A stretch of DNA of 64,000 nucleotides from Myxocyprinus asiaticus (GCF_019703515.2 NC_059385.1:32970501-33034500), one strand, 5' to 3'; positions 1-10,377 are shown, counted from the first letter of the stretch. A program made the numbers and translations. The notes: generated by a model not told the origin, from the letters alone.

Positions 1-110
1 TTCACTGTTGGCCTAGTCTTCACCAGGTTGGCCAGATGAGGACCACTAAAAGTATCCAACCCCTGACTTCCCCTGGGCTTTTGCTGGGTTGAGGACTTAT
101 TACTATTCTT

Positions 111-410
111 TTAAGGAATTTGGTTAGTTTTTCTCAAATATTTTAAAACAGCATTTGTTTGTTTTTTATTCAGTGGTCTTGTAGATGTCTTCTCTGCTCC
201 TAACCTGCATGAGTTATTCTGCATCCAGATAATGTCCCTTCTTAAGGTAATTATATCAAAGCTCCCTGGCTCTTCTACAGCAAACCAGCGACCTGTGGCA
301 GTTATTCCTCCTGCCCAGTGTATAAAAGTGAGAAATAGGGTTAATTCCACTTGACACCCTTCCCATAAATTCACAGATACATTTAATTCACTTCTATCAT
401 AATATTCCAA
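111..410 (-). pseudogene. Unidentified ORF in left-edge retroelement
   Basis: An open frame of about 99 codons lies on the minus strand, downstream (in element orientation) of the LTR at 2598-3060 and the ORF at 741-1412. The protein has a Trp/Gly-rich middle (residues ~32-48), then a basic C-terminus rich in Lys and Arg. I do not recognise a family. It may be part of the same retroelement, but the stretch between it and the next ORF is AT-rich repeat, so continuity is not shown. The ATG start is simply the first in frame. The element probably continues past the left window edge. Confidence 0.25.
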
Positions 411-479
411 ATGAAAGGGTTCAAGGAAGTTAAAGTTTCCCTCTCATTTTTATTTAGTGTCCCCCTCCCTCTTCTTCCT

Positions 480-700
480 CTCCTTCTATTTTTATTTCTA
501 CATATCTCATTCATTATTTACAACAGTTGGACTTCTTTTATTTTTCACAATTCATTCATTACAACAGTTGAGTTTCTGTTTATTTTTGTATATTTCACTT
601 ATTACAGTTGAGTTTCTTTTTATTTTTGTATAATTAACTTATTACAGCAGCTGAATTTCTCTTTATTTTTACATACTTCACTTAGTACAACAATTAAATG
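480..700. repeat. Degenerate ~43-bp minisatellite
   Basis: Four to five imperfect units follow the pattern TTACAACAGTTGAGTTTCT followed by a T-rich stretch such as TTTATTTTTGTATA. Units recur about every 40-45 bases and diverge by point changes and small indels. It separates the two unidentified minus-strand ORFs. Confidence 0.6.
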
Positions 701-740
701 CTAATAATCATCTGTATTTTTACAAGAGTAAGTTGCTGGT

Positions 741-1412
741 TTAGTTTATTTGTCTTCTCTTTCCTCCATATATTTCCATCCACACATGTCTTATCTGCTC
801 TGGCTCTCTTATGCCAATCATCACTTCCACCTTTCCTATTGTTCCATTCGTGGTGAAGACTGGCATCATTTCTCCATCACTGTTCCTGCTGAACAGCACC
901 CTACTTTCCCACTGCACTGGCCTTATGTCTGAACTGACATAAAGGGTAACATTCTTCAGAACAGATACTCCTCCCTCTCCTGGTTTTTCTGTTGTGTGGA
1001 TTCTGAAATATGGAATTTCGCTTTTGAGATAAGGAATGTATACTAAATTGATTGGTATTGTTGTTACCCTCATTTGTCCCCATTGGGTTGGGCTTAAGTT
1101 GTAAAGTCCCTCCAATTGTTTTACCAATGGTTCTACTGTTAAATGCTTGCATACTATTGCTGTCCAATTTACCCATGGCCATTCATATTCTATCTCCTTC
1201 AAATTTGTAATTCTGACCAAGTTTTTCAGCAGTTTTTTCTTCTTCTGCTCTGTTAGTTCTTTTCTGGTTCCTGTAACATCCACATACTCAGATTCCCTCC
1301 AGAAGTGATTACTAATCCCTCTAGTTTCTATCAATGTCTTTTCTAATTCTTCTTCTGCTTCATCTTGCCTTCGGGGAACCTCTTCTCTCTCATAACTTGT
1401 TAGTCTCTGCAT
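741..1412 (-). CDS. Unidentified 223-aa ORF, probable retroelement protein
   Basis: This is the longest clean frame in the first 5 kb, 223 codons on the minus strand. It begins with a charged, Glu/Lys-rich N-terminus (residues ~8-65), followed by a more hydrophobic, beta-rich C-terminal half with several Trp residues. No zinc knuckle, protease, RT or integrase motif is visible. It lies about 1.2 kb downstream of an LTR with a primer-binding-site-like sequence in the same orientation, the place of a gag or accessory gene in a retrovirus-like element. I do not recognise the sequence, so the gag assignment is from position only. A host exon is less likely because no splice signals flank it clearly. 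Confidence 0.4.
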   Translation of the reverse strand: MQRLTSYEREEVPRRQDEAEEELEKTLIETRGISNHFWRESEYVDVTGTRKELTEQKKKKLLKNLVRITNLKEIEYEWPWVNWTAIVCKHLTVEPLVKQLEGLYNLSPTQWGQMRVTTIPINLVYIPYLKSEIPYFRIHTTEKPGEGGVSVLKNVTLYVSSDIRPVQWESRVLFSRNSDGEMMPVFTTNGTIGKVEVMIGIREPEQIRHVWMEIYGGKRRQIN

Positions 1413-2573
1413 TTTTCCTTAGTTGGGAACACTGGAAAGAAGAGAAAATTATTTTCTGTGCCTATCTATTTAATCATTATTTTCCCTGGACACACACACA
1501 CACACTACTTAGCTTATCTGCCTTTTTTGCCTCGCAGCTTGTTCACCCCACCCCTCCCTCGTTCCCTCTCAGGGACATCACATCACATAATTAGTTTTGA
1601 GAGGGGAGGAGAGAGATCAAGAAACAGGCGCTTTTTTATTTCTTTAACAACAACTGTGTTTCTTTGTCTGGATCACACCAGTTACAGTTTGGATGGTGTC
1701 AAAATAGTTGACAGCCAGTATCTTGGAACATTCTTAGTTTTTGGAATACTTTTTCTAACCTCTTTTACTACTTTTCCTTTATCCATTTTGTTCTTATCAT
1801 ATACACAGTTTACACCTGTTTCTTTATATTACAGCACATTTAACTGCACACTCACACTTGACTGAACATACACAACACAATTTAGCGCAATCAGCACGCA
1901 ACCCAGCCAACATAAGCACAGTATAATCAAAACCAGCAGCACATACGAGCAGACAATGCAGTCAATGTCACACATACTTCAAAACAACTCGTATACAAAT
2001 TTTCAGTAAAACTTCTCAACTTTGCTCAGCCCGGGCTTTTAAATACTTCAAAACCTTCTTTAAAAGCCACTTCTGGCAACCTATATAGGATTTTAATATC
2101 CCACTTCTGGGAGGACCCACTTCTGGGTTTCATGCTACTTCTACATGTTCTGTAAATGCCCGGTCTCTCAGCAGTGCTACTTTGAGGTGCAGTGTTATCC
2201 TCAGATTACACCATCCCTCAGCCAGCTAAGGGCCTCTGACATAGTGCAGGCTCCCCTTCATCGCTGGGGCTCTGCTGAGAGCGACATCCACAGAAGTTTT
2301 GCACACTTTAAATCACTTACAATATCTATTCATATTTGCATGCACAATATTTGAAATCTGGACCCCAGTCTTTATTTTAGCCAGTTAGCAATTTAGTTAG
2401 GCTCGGACTGGCAAGGCTTTGCAGAGCAACCACTTACTAGGTCAGACTTACATCAGATCACACAAAAACACCTTTTTAAGCAAAGTGCTTTCCTTAGTTT
2501 TGGCGCCAGTGGTTTTGTGCAATCCGTGCCAGCCGACCCTTTGTGGCTCCTCCACCCTCCTGGGCTTGATTCC
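1413..2573 (-). other. Leader/non-coding stretch of retroelement
   Basis: No convincing coding sequence. It contains a CA microsatellite (about 1491-1506) and pyrimidine-rich tracts. In minus-strand orientation it lies between the primer-binding-like site and the 223-aa ORF. Confidence 0.35.
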
Positions 2574-2592
2574 GGTCCCTTCGTGGTTGCCA
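2574..2592 (-). promoter_or_regulatory. Possible tRNA primer-binding site
   Basis: Minus-strand sequence TGGCAACCACGAAGGGACC begins with TGG (complement of a tRNA CCA end). It lies five bases downstream of the LTR end at 2598, the expected place for reverse-transcription priming. The matching tRNA cannot be named without a search. Confidence 0.45.
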
Positions 2593-2597
2593 AGTTA

Positions 2598-3060
2598 TGT
2601 CGTGGAAAATTGAAGATTCTTTACTATTTGCAAGAAAACTCTCAGTGTCAGGGGTTCCAGATGTCAAAGGTAATAGTTTATTGAGCAACCAATAAACCTG
2701 AGAAGGCCAGCTGTCCGTTCTGCCTTCACTGTTCCCTACTTCCAGCTTTATACACATTTGCTATCTCTTCTGAGTCCATAAATTATTTGCCCTGGTTATC
2801 TCTAACCAATGGACTTGCATTTTATATCGTTTCAGCTTGCTACCATTATTTCTTGGACCTTCTGGTTCTTTCCAATGGTGGAAACTTAGCAACCTATCTA
2901 TTTTTTAAAAAGAGTATTTATTTTAGAAAGTATACATTCTAAACAAACAACAATGTTAAACTAACACAATTAATCTTTTGTCGTTAACCTTATTGAGCTT
3001 CTTGCTTAATGATTATGTGTGTCTGTCTTTGCTCTGTATGTTGACTGAGCTTGTTCCACA
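2598..3060 (-). mobile_element. Retroelement 5' LTR, minus orientation
   Basis: On the minus strand it starts TGTGTGGAAC and ends TTTTCCACGACA, so the ends form a near-perfect inverted repeat with one indel. Inside are a TATA-like TGTATAAAG near 2750 and an AATAAA polyadenylation signal near 2690, in promoter-then-polyA order. A primer-binding-like sequence follows. The partner LTR would be left of the window. The right border (3060) rests on the inverted-repeat match only; no target duplication could be tested. Confidence 0.6.
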
Positions 3061-3117
3061 CACGTTTTTCTCATTACAGTTGTCACATGTACATATCTCT
3101 GATTCATATAATGCTTG

Positions 3118-3552
3118 TTAATACTTCTGTTTCTTAAAAATATACCATAGAACGGACTCAGATTTGACTGTGACATGGCGTGGAGCCGACTGTGGCGTGG
3201 CTGTGACTGGGCACGGAGCAGTCGGAGGCGTGGCTGTGACATGGCTTGGAGCAGACTCAGATGTGGCTGGGACATGGAGTGGAGCGGACTCAGGCGTGGA
3301 AGACTCGGAAACCGGGATTGAGAGAGGAGGATCCTCTGAAGCGAGTGTTTCTAAGATTAGCTTCACGTATTCCTCCCACGTGTAATCTCCAGTCTTCCTC
3401 CACTGGTGAGCTCTGAGTCCGATCTGGTATATGGATTTTAGGGTGGAATCATCAAATCCTGTGTGACTGGCAATGGTGGTGAAAAAGTGGGAATATTCTC
3501 TTATGGATAAATCTGCGTGGCTCAGTTGAATGAAGTATGCTGCTAGATCCAT
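3118..3552 (-). pseudogene. LTR-retrotransposon gag-like fragment with 11-aa repeats
   Basis: A 144-codon frame. Residues ~1-75 resemble a retrotransposon gag-type domain, with a motif reading LSIREYSHFF followed by a Trp-rich helix region. Residues ~80-130 form degenerate 11-residue repeats of the type SAPxHVTATPQ. No zinc knuckle or pol follows; the frame runs into unrelated sequence and then the LTR at 2598-3060, so the element is truncated. It starts 19 bases downstream of the LTR at 3571-3933 in the same orientation, which supports its being that element's gag. Opposite-strand frames here are shadows. Confidence 0.55.
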
Positions 3553-3570
3553 TTGTGCAGTGAGTTGTTC

Positions 3571-3933
3571 TGTAATGTCTGAAAGGAGGTCATGAGAGTT
3601 GGATCTAAGTGCAGCAAGTTTTTAATGATAAAAGAATAAATCAAAATACAAAACAGGAAAAAACTGGGAACTAGGAAGTAAGATCAAAATGTAAACAAAC
3701 AAGAACTAAACCGGAACATGAACTAGAGAATCACATACATAAACATAACAACTCACAAGGACTGAACAGAAATCAGGGCATTATATACACAAGGGATTAT
3801 GAGTTAATGAAACATAGGTGAGGACAACTGAGGACAGCTGGCAGTGATGAGGGCAGGGAATTATGGGAAGTGTAGTCCGGGAGGAACAGATGACAGGGGA
3901 GAAACACAAAGCAAACAACAGTGAATCATGACA
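3571..3933 (-). mobile_element. LTR of a Ty3-like retrotransposon
   Basis: Plus-strand ends TGTAATGTC and CATGACA give TG..CA termini with a 6/7 inverted match. In minus orientation a TATA-like TGTATATAATG (about 3780-3790) precedes an A-rich polyadenylation region. The gag-like ORF begins just downstream. Solo-LTR status is excluded because coding sequence follows, but no second LTR is seen. Confidence 0.55.
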
Positions 3934-4840
3934 AACTGCCACTTTGTCTCAAATAAACCCTTTTTGAAGGGGCCATCAGTGTTGTCATGAAAATATTTTC
4001 CTGCAGTTCCAGAGCAATTAGTCACATGGCATTTATGGCTCAGGTGATTGGTTAAAAAACCTGGCTGCAAAATTAACTGATCATGAACAAAGATTGCAGG
4101 TTTCAAATTGTGTTCTTCCATGGCTGCATGCACCAGCCAAGCAACTGTCATAGATTTGAATGGGAATGCTAACAGACAGCTCTTTACAGGTATTATTTTG
4201 TTTATTATAACACTACCTGTTTGATGAAAATACTTTTTAATACCATTTTGACCCACATGTAAACCACATGTATTATTTCTAACATTCATTTTAATGTAAA
4301 ATAAATAAATAAATAAATACAAATAAATAAATGTATAAACAATTAGTACACATGATTAAAGAAAACTTAACTGAGAAATTCCTAGAGCATCAGATGAAAA
4401 GAACACTAAAGAAATATTTAAAATTGAGAAAAAGTTTAAAGAAATGTTTTTGGTTGCAATGTTTAGATCTCCACAATCACTATAACAGCAGTCATTATGC
4501 AAGTGTCAGAAGAATAATGAGAGGTGTAGTGCTTGTAGTCGCTGTGGTGTGAGTGATAAGGCATCCATGCAGTCCTTGGTGCAGGCACTGTAGGCATTAA
4601 CCATAGCACTGAGGCCAGAGCTTTGCTGGAGAACATACAGTACATTGCCATGGAGACCGCAGCAGCGAGCACAGAAAATATCATTGTGTTATGTCAGCAG
4701 GAGCTGTGCTACTGATTTACACAGTGATATAAAAGTATAATAGTCTGTATAATTTAATTTAAAGTATAATTTAATTCTATAGGATTTAATTTAATGCTAA
4801 ATGATTTGGCAGTATTCAGAGCTGTTCACGCAGTGTTTCA
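3934..4840. other. No gene recognised; AAAT microsatellite
   Basis: Short open frames here have no recognisable motif. An (AAAT)n tract lies at about 4295-4333. I see nothing else supportable. Confidence 0.4.
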
Positions 4841-5030
4841 TGAATTTAATTTCCCAAAAAGAAAAAATTCTGCTATTATTTACTCACCCCCATGCCATTC
4901 CAAACCCATATGCTGTTGTTTTTCTGTGGAAAAGAATATTTACAAAGCTCTTTTCTATACAATTTTAGCTTATAGTGACCACATCTTTCAAGCTCCAGAA
5001 AGGACTTTATGTGAGGAACAGTCTAAAGGT
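4841..5030 (+). repeat. Fragment of Kolobok-type MITE arm
   Basis: The sequence around 4865-4900 matches the arm found at 12241 and 20927 (TTTACTCACCC..ATGCCATTCC). Only one arm is recognisable; the sequence runs into the left end of DIRS-1, which may have interrupted it. Confidence 0.4.
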
Positions 5031-5235
5031 CGTTCCCTGTCTGTCACTCACTCGATGTTGTGTCGATGTAGTGACACTAGGGGTTCGATCTTGAGAGCCC
5101 CAATCAACTTTGCTTAAAATAGAAAAGGCCAATGAAAATTGGCAAGTGGAATTTGCATGCCACTCTCCGCCCCGGACATATGGGTATAAAAGGAGATGGC
5201 GTGCATCACTCATTCAGATTTTTTCTTTGGAGCTG
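5031..5235 (+). repeat. DIRS-1 left inverted terminal repeat and promoter
   Basis: Begins GTTCCCTGTCTGTCACTCAC and continues through GTGACACTAGGGG, a conserved TTTGCATGCCACTC and the TATA box near 5185, to CATTCAGATTTT. The reverse complement is found at 7785-8003, and the outermost ~60 bases again at 7615-7670. Confidence 0.85.
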
Positions 5236-5420
5236 AATGCTTGTGTGTTCGTCCTCTCACCTCTTGCTACGCTGCTGGATTTTTTACGGCACATATCAGC
5301 AGTCACCCTCGCACGGTCTGGGTGCTTCGGCAGCCTGAGTCTGCGGGTGTTAAAAGAGTATATTCGAAAGAGTATATTTTCTCTAAAAGAGCTCGCACAA
5401 ACGCTTGGAGTCTTTTTAAA

Positions 5421-6287
5421 GATGTCTTTCCGTGTTTGCGTTACTGGATATGGCTGTTACCTCTCCACTCCGGATACCCATGAAATCTGCCTCGAGTGTC
5501 TGGGTACCAGCACGCCGAGGTGGCTTTCGTGGAAGGGTCGTGTTCTCATTGCGAGAACATGCCCATGAGAACGTTGCGGTCACGGCTCACTTCCCTCTTC
5601 ATGAAGCAAGGAGCCACCGCGGCTGCTCCCCAACCCGGTCCGTCCTGGGCTGACGCTCAGTTGGCCAGGTCAGCAAGCACCGCAGGCGATCTGGATGTGA
5701 TCATGGGAGCGTTTTTGCCGGCTCAGCCCCCGCAGACCTCCCATCCCTCAGCATGCTCGTTCTGTCTGGATGAGCGGTCGAGCGATGCAGGCGGTCTGCA
5801 TCAGGGCGGGTTTAACGTGTCGTTCGCGGCTCACGATGAGGATGAGCTTTCGGTCGCGGCATCGGAGGGTGGGCTTCTGCTATCGGAAGCAGATGAATCT
5901 TCAGAGTTCCCGCCCATGGGCAGTAAAGCACAGGATGAGGCAGACAATGAGATGGCAGCCGTGCTTGCCCGGGAGGCTGCGAACATCGGGCTGAAGTGGA
6001 AAACTACACCCTGCCCTGAGCGTTCATGGCTGGATGATTGGTTTCTGGGCTCCGAGCGCGACTCACGGCCTCGCCCCGTCCTGATGCCTTTCTTCCCGGA
6101 AGTGCACGAGGAGCTAACTAAGTCGTGGAAGGCACCTTTTACTGCCCGTACATTTTTCGCAGGCTCATCCACTCTGACTACCTTCGACGGCGGAGGGGCT
6201 AAGGGATATGTCGGGCTTCCCCAGGTAGAGCGCACCATAGATCACTACCTGATCAACAGGTTACTCGAGGAGGTTGAATCCTCCTAG
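5421..6287 (+). pseudogene. DIRS gag-like protein, one frameshift
   Basis: The N-terminal part reads from ATG 5421 through a Cys-x2-Cys-Leu-Gly motif. The frame then slips near 5510 and continues as an HAEVAF segment followed by CSHCENM, a second Cys pair that with the first looks like a zinc-binding module. After it come a long acidic, Ser-rich linker, a SWLDDWFLGSE segment and the conserved PFFPEVHEEL..SWKAPF motif near residues 190-215 of the second frame. This order is typical of vertebrate DIRS ORF1. The C-terminus is cut short at the junction with the recombinase reading frame, which overlaps it by 14 bases. One-nucleotide slip plus truncation make it non-functional as read. Confidence 0.7.
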
Positions 6288-6933
6288 ACCATGCCTGATC
6301 CCCTCTTGGGATCTCTCTGTGGTCCTACCTGCCCTAAAGAGAGCCCCCTTGGAGCAGGCTGAGCTCAGCACTCTGTCCCTGAAGATGGCCCTCCTGGTGG
6401 CGCTCACTTCCATCAAGAGGGTGGGGGGCCTGCAGGCGCTCTCTGTTACCAGCGAATGCCTGGAGTTCGGGCCGGCACACTCTCATGTGATCTTGAGACC
6501 CCGGCCCAGTTACGTGCCCAAGGTTCCCACCACTCCTTTTCGGGACCAGGTGGTGAACCTGCAAGCACTCTCTTCAGACACGGCCTTGTTGTTGCTGTGT
6601 CCAGTTCACGCCCTGCGCATCTATCTGGACCGCACGCAGAGCTTTAGACGCTCGGAGCAGCTCTTCATCTGTTTTGGAGGACAGAAGAAGGGGAAAGCTG
6701 TCTCCAAGCAGAGATTAGCCCATTGGATTGTGGATGCCATTTTCCTCGCATACCAATCTCAGGACTTGCTGTGCCCCTTGGGAGTCCGGGTGCACTCCAC
6801 TAGAGGTGTTGCATCCACCTGGGCACTGGCAAGAGGGGCCTCTCTAGCAGACATATGCAGAGCTGCGGGTTGGGCTACACCCAATACCTTTGCAAGGTTT
6901 TATAACCTACGCATAGACCCGGTTTCGACTTGA
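6274..6933 (+). CDS. DIRS tyrosine recombinase (YR), C-terminal catalytic part
   Basis: The 219-codon open frame carries the tyrosine-recombinase signature: a first Arg near residue 49 (SIKRVGG), His174-x-x-Arg177 (HSTRG) and the nucleophile Tyr210 (FARFYNL). In DIRS elements this enzyme replaces integrase and joins a circular cDNA to the target without duplicating it. The N-terminal DNA-binding part is shortened because the upstream RT/RNase H region is deleted; the ATG used here is only the first in-frame one, and the ancestral protein was a longer polyprotein. The frame is undamaged to its TGA and ends about 680 bases before the internal complementary region. Confidence 0.8.
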   Translation: MNPPRPCLIPSWDLSVVLPALKRAPLEQAELSTLSLKMALLVALTSIKRVGGLQALSVTSECLEFGPAHSHVILRPRPSYVPKVPTTPFRDQVVNLQALSSDTALLLLCPVHALRIYLDRTQSFRRSEQLFICFGGQKKGKAVSKQRLAHWIVDAIFLAYQSQDLLCPLGVRVHSTRGVASTWALARGASLADICRAAGWATPNTFARFYNLRIDPVST

Positions 6934-7610
6934 GTGTTATGCGGTAACAGCAGGTAGACCGGGGGGCTAGTTGGGTGTACCGCTTGCATTGCACCTTTCT
7001 CCTTTTTTCAAAGGTGACAATGTGTGCTTTTTTGTCCACAACAGTTCCCCGCACCGGTGAATTCCGGACACCTCTTTAATTCCTTAGCACTGTTCGATGA
7101 CGAACTCGGCGGAGGAGTAATGCCACCAGGCCCAGTAGTTGTGGTATTCCTCTTTTCAGGTGAGCCTGTGTTTCCCCTCATCAGAGCTTTCTCTGTCTCG
7201 GCCACTGTGCTGCGTACCCTCTCTGTAGATAGGGTCCTCCTGTGGTATCATTCCATATGTGTACTTCCCTGTTGGTAAGTCCATGTGAGGTATGCTCCAC
7301 ACGTTAACCTCCCTCCGGTAGGATGTGGTCTCCATAGTGCTCTCCTTCCTGGAGAGGGAAGAGCACTTCCCAGCGCTATTCTAGAAAGTGCTCGGTGGGA
7401 GATTGCTTAACAGCAAATTAAGAAAGGCACCGCCGGTAGCCTCCTTGGGTAAGTGCCTCCGCCCCCCTTAACGGGACTAGGGAGATGCCTTACATAACTC
7501 TCTGGAAGGTCACGACGTGGTTGAGCGCTCGCTGCGAGGCATGCAGCAGCTTGCCTGTGTCCACTCTTCTGTGCCTTGTGACATGGTTCAGCGCCTGCGG
7601 CGTTTCCTAT

Positions 7611-7735
7611 AGGAACCCCTAGTGTCACTACATCGACATAACGTCAAGTGAGTGACAGACAGGGAACATCTTGGTTACTGATGTAACCTCTGTTCCCTGA
7701 TGGAGGGAATGAGATGTTGTATCCCTCCTGCCATG
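7611..7735. repeat. DIRS-1 internal complementary region
   Basis: The first half (about 7615-7670) is the reverse complement of the left terminus, ending with ACAGACAGGGAAC. The second half (about 7671-7715) is the reverse complement of the right terminus, starting ATCTTGGTTACTGATG. This fused order is the template thought to allow full-length circle formation in DIRS replication. Confidence 0.8.
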
Positions 7736-7784
7736 GCGCTGAACCGGCTGCTGACATGGCCGGGACTCTCTATTGGCTCCTTAG

Positions 7785-8003
7785 CATAAATCTGAATGAG
7801 TGATGCACACCATCTCCTTTTATACCCGTATGTCCGGGGCGGAGAGTGGCATGCAAATTCCACTCACCAATTTTCATTGGCCTTTTCTATTTTACGCAAA
7901 GGTGATTGGGGCTCTCAAGATCGAACCCCTAGTGTCACTACATCGACACAATGTCTCATTTCCTCCATCAGGGAACAGAGGTTACATCAGTAACCAAGAC
8001 GTT
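7785..8003 (-). repeat. DIRS-1 right inverted terminal repeat
   Basis: Near-perfect reverse complement of 5031-5235, including the inverted TATA (CCTTTTATACCC) at about 7817-7828, plus a right-end extension (CATCAGGGAACAGAGGTTAC..AAGACGTT) that also occurs inverted in the internal complementary region. Confidence 0.8.
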
Positions 8004-8243
8004 ATTAATAAGATTCCTGTGTGCTATGCACTAACTTTTAAAATTAAATAAAATTTTAAAAAAACTGCCGTTTAATTAATAAATATGTAGTGGTGATCCA
8101 TCAGAGGATGCACGGAAAGTGGAGCCTCTTAAAAATTATTCAACAAAAGTGATAAAATGAACAGTTGGTTTAATCAATGTACTGTACCTACTAAATGTGC
8201 ATAACCCAAAATCCTATATTGTACAAATATGCATTTATTTGTC

Positions 8244-8267
8244 TTTTTTTTTTTTTTTTTTTTTTTT
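8244..8267. repeat. Poly-T tract (24 T)
   Basis: Uninterrupted run of T directly visible; may mark an old retroposon tail in minus orientation. Confidence 0.7.
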
Positions 8268-8366
8268 AGTAGCTCAGGTGAATTTTTTAAACTGTATGAA
8301 TCAGTATGAATGCCAGAGGATGTGGACAGCATAAAGTCTCCTCTCATTAATAAACTGACCAATCAA

Positions 8367-8760
8367 CTACCACCGCTGGAGTTCGCTAACTCGCTTGTTC
8401 GAATCCCTGGGCGTGCTGAGTGACTCCAGCCAGGTCTCCTAAGCAACCAAATTGGCCCGGTTGCTAGGGAGGGTAGAGTCACATGGGGTAAACTCCTCAT
8501 GGTCACTATAATGTGGTTCGTTCTAGGTGGGACACGTGATGAGTTGAGCATGGGTGGCGTGAAGCCTCCACACGCGCTATGTCTCCGTGGCAACGCGCTC
8601 AACAAGCCACATGATAAGATGCACGGGTTGATGGTCTCAGACGCGGAGGCAACTGGGATTCGTTCTCTGCCACTCGGACTGAGGCGAGTCACTACACGAC
8701 CACAAGGACTTAAAAAGCACATTGGGAATTGGGCATTCCAAAGTGGGAGAAAAAAAAAAA
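8367..8760 (+). mobile_element. tRNA-derived SINE with poly-A tail and 11-bp TSD
   Basis: A ~394-bp unit with a B-box-like GTTCGAATCCC at about 8397-8407 near its 5' end, a long unrelated body and a terminal A11 tract. The flanks carry a perfect 11-bp target duplication, TGACCAATCAA, at 8356-8366 and 8761-8771. This shows LINE-assisted insertion. The open frames on both strands of the body are not genes. The tRNA of origin is not assigned. Confidence 0.85.
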
Positions 8761-8771
8761 TGACCAATCAA

Positions 8772-9676
8772 ACTGGATATTCAAATGACACAAAATATAT
8801 CTTCTATCCAAAATGTGTCCAAATAAAGGTAAAACAAGCTAAATTAAATTTGCCTCCTGGATTAACAACCAGTTATTATCATAGGTAACATTTTAACCCA
8901 ATTAACTTTCAGTATCACATTAGTGCATAACCAAGCTTGCTTGTGATGTGGTGAACGCAACAGGTGAAGAAAGAATTTCAAATTTCGCCAAAATATGAAT
9001 TAAATAAAAATTATTAGAGGATCTTAAAACAAGTGAAAAACTTAAAAGGATCATACATACTGTAAATTTAACTCAGTGAATGAGTGGAGGATGGAGTTGC
9101 TCTTCACATTGGTGAGTAGATATTAGATGGAATGGGGTCATCCATTTATTTATAAATGTTTGCATTGATCATAGTCTGTAGATGGCACGAGATGATTTGT
9201 TCTGTTTGTTTACTATATTCACAAGTGTTGGGGTTGGTGATCAAAGGCCACAAAACTGAAAGGAGCTGCTCCAGTGGAAGACAGACTGTAGGGACTTTAG
9301 CAAAGTTGGGACTTTAGCAACAGCTGTGGACAGGGTGGCTATGGAGTCTGGAAGTAAATGATCAACCGTCATAGACAAGGAATGCAAAAAAACAAATTAA
9401 TCATTATCAACATTCAATTATTAATTCAGCAAGAGAAGAGTTGCTTTAGTAGAGAAGTAGAGAACCTACTGTCAGAAGAAGAGTTTTTACTCTTGTATGA
9501 AGTCTAAAAATCCTGATATTATCATTGATATTATTGATTTTTTTTATTTTTATTATTATTATTCTAACTGACCATGGGAAATAAATGTAACATGAGATTT
9601 GAGAAGGATATTTAGGCTACTTCCTGTTCTTACATAACACATCATCTCTTGTATAACATGACATTTACGTAGTATT
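8772..9676. other. No gene recognised
   Basis: AT-rich sequence with no open frame of note and no recognised repeat. Confidence 0.4.
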
Positions 9677-9883
9677 GACTACAACAGGGGTCTTCAACCG
9701 TTTTCAGGCCAAGGACCCCTTGGTGGGTAGACAGATGTAGCCGGGACCCCCGTTACATATTGTATAAAATTGAGTGTTGCGTTTTATGCCTATAAAAATG
9801 TGTATGTAGGCTACCATATTATTGTATGTACATACTTCATGATGTTTATATTGCAAAGCCTTTGAAATAATCATTGAATACTG

Positions 9884-10377
9884 CCCTGCTGAAAAGACCA
9901 GCTAAAACCAGCTTGGTTGGCTGGTTTTAGCTGGTCGCCCAGCCTGGTCATAGCTGGTCAGGCTGGTTTTAAAGGGGTTTTGAACACTTTTTTTAGCTGG
10001 TCAGGCTGGTCATGCTAATCTTAGCTGGTCAGGGTGGTCTTAGTTGGTCAAGCTGGTCTTAGCTGGTCAGGCTGGTCTTAGCTGGTCAGGGTGGTCTTAG
10101 TTGGTCAAGCTGGTCATAGCTGATCAGGCTGGTTTTAAAGGGGTTTTGAACACTTTTTTTAGCTGGTCAGGGTGGATTTAGTTGGTCAGGCTGGTCTTAG
10201 CTGGTCAGGGTGGTCTTGGCTGGTCAGGCTGGTCTTAGTTGGTCTCCCAGCCTGACCAGCTAAAAAGTGTTCAAACCCCCTCTGAAACCAGCTAACTGAC
10301 CAGCCTGGCTAGGCTGGGCGACCAGCTAAAACCAGCCAACCAGCTTTGGCTGGTTTTAGCTGGTCTTTTCAGCAGGG
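9884..10377. repeat. Palindromic element with AGCTGGTCAGGCTGGT minisatellite
   Basis: Outer ends CCCTGCTGAAAAGACCAGCT and its inverse at 10358-10377 are essentially perfect. The interior is built from ~20-bp tandem variants of TTAGCTGGTCAGGCTGGTC, including two longer copies containing GGGGTTTTGAACACTTTTTT. It is inserted within the hAT element. Confidence 0.8.

Larger units (their letters stand above)
5031..8003 (+). mobile_element. DIRS-like tyrosine-recombinase retroelement 1 (defective)
   Basis: All structural hallmarks of DIRS elements are present: inverted terminal repeats at both ends, an internal complementary region at 7611-7735 that joins the complements of the two outer ends, a gag-like ORF and a tyrosine recombinase. 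There is no integrase and no target duplication, as is known for DIRS. Reverse transcriptase, RNase H and methyltransferase are missing: gag runs directly into recombinase. It is therefore a deletion derivative that could move only if proteins were supplied by another copy. A TATA box (GGGTATAAAAGG) lies at about 5185. Confidence 0.85.

Noticed and set aside
3164..3385. Val/Gly-rich plus-strand ORF
   Set aside because: Antisense of the 11-residue gag repeat region.
5831..6238. Antisense 135-aa ORF in DIRS-1 gag
   Set aside because: Shadow of the gag frame, Ser-rich with no motif.
8396..8410. tRNA gene (B box GTTCGAATCCC)
   Set aside because: No tRNA cloverleaf around it; it is the head of a SINE with poly-A and target duplication.
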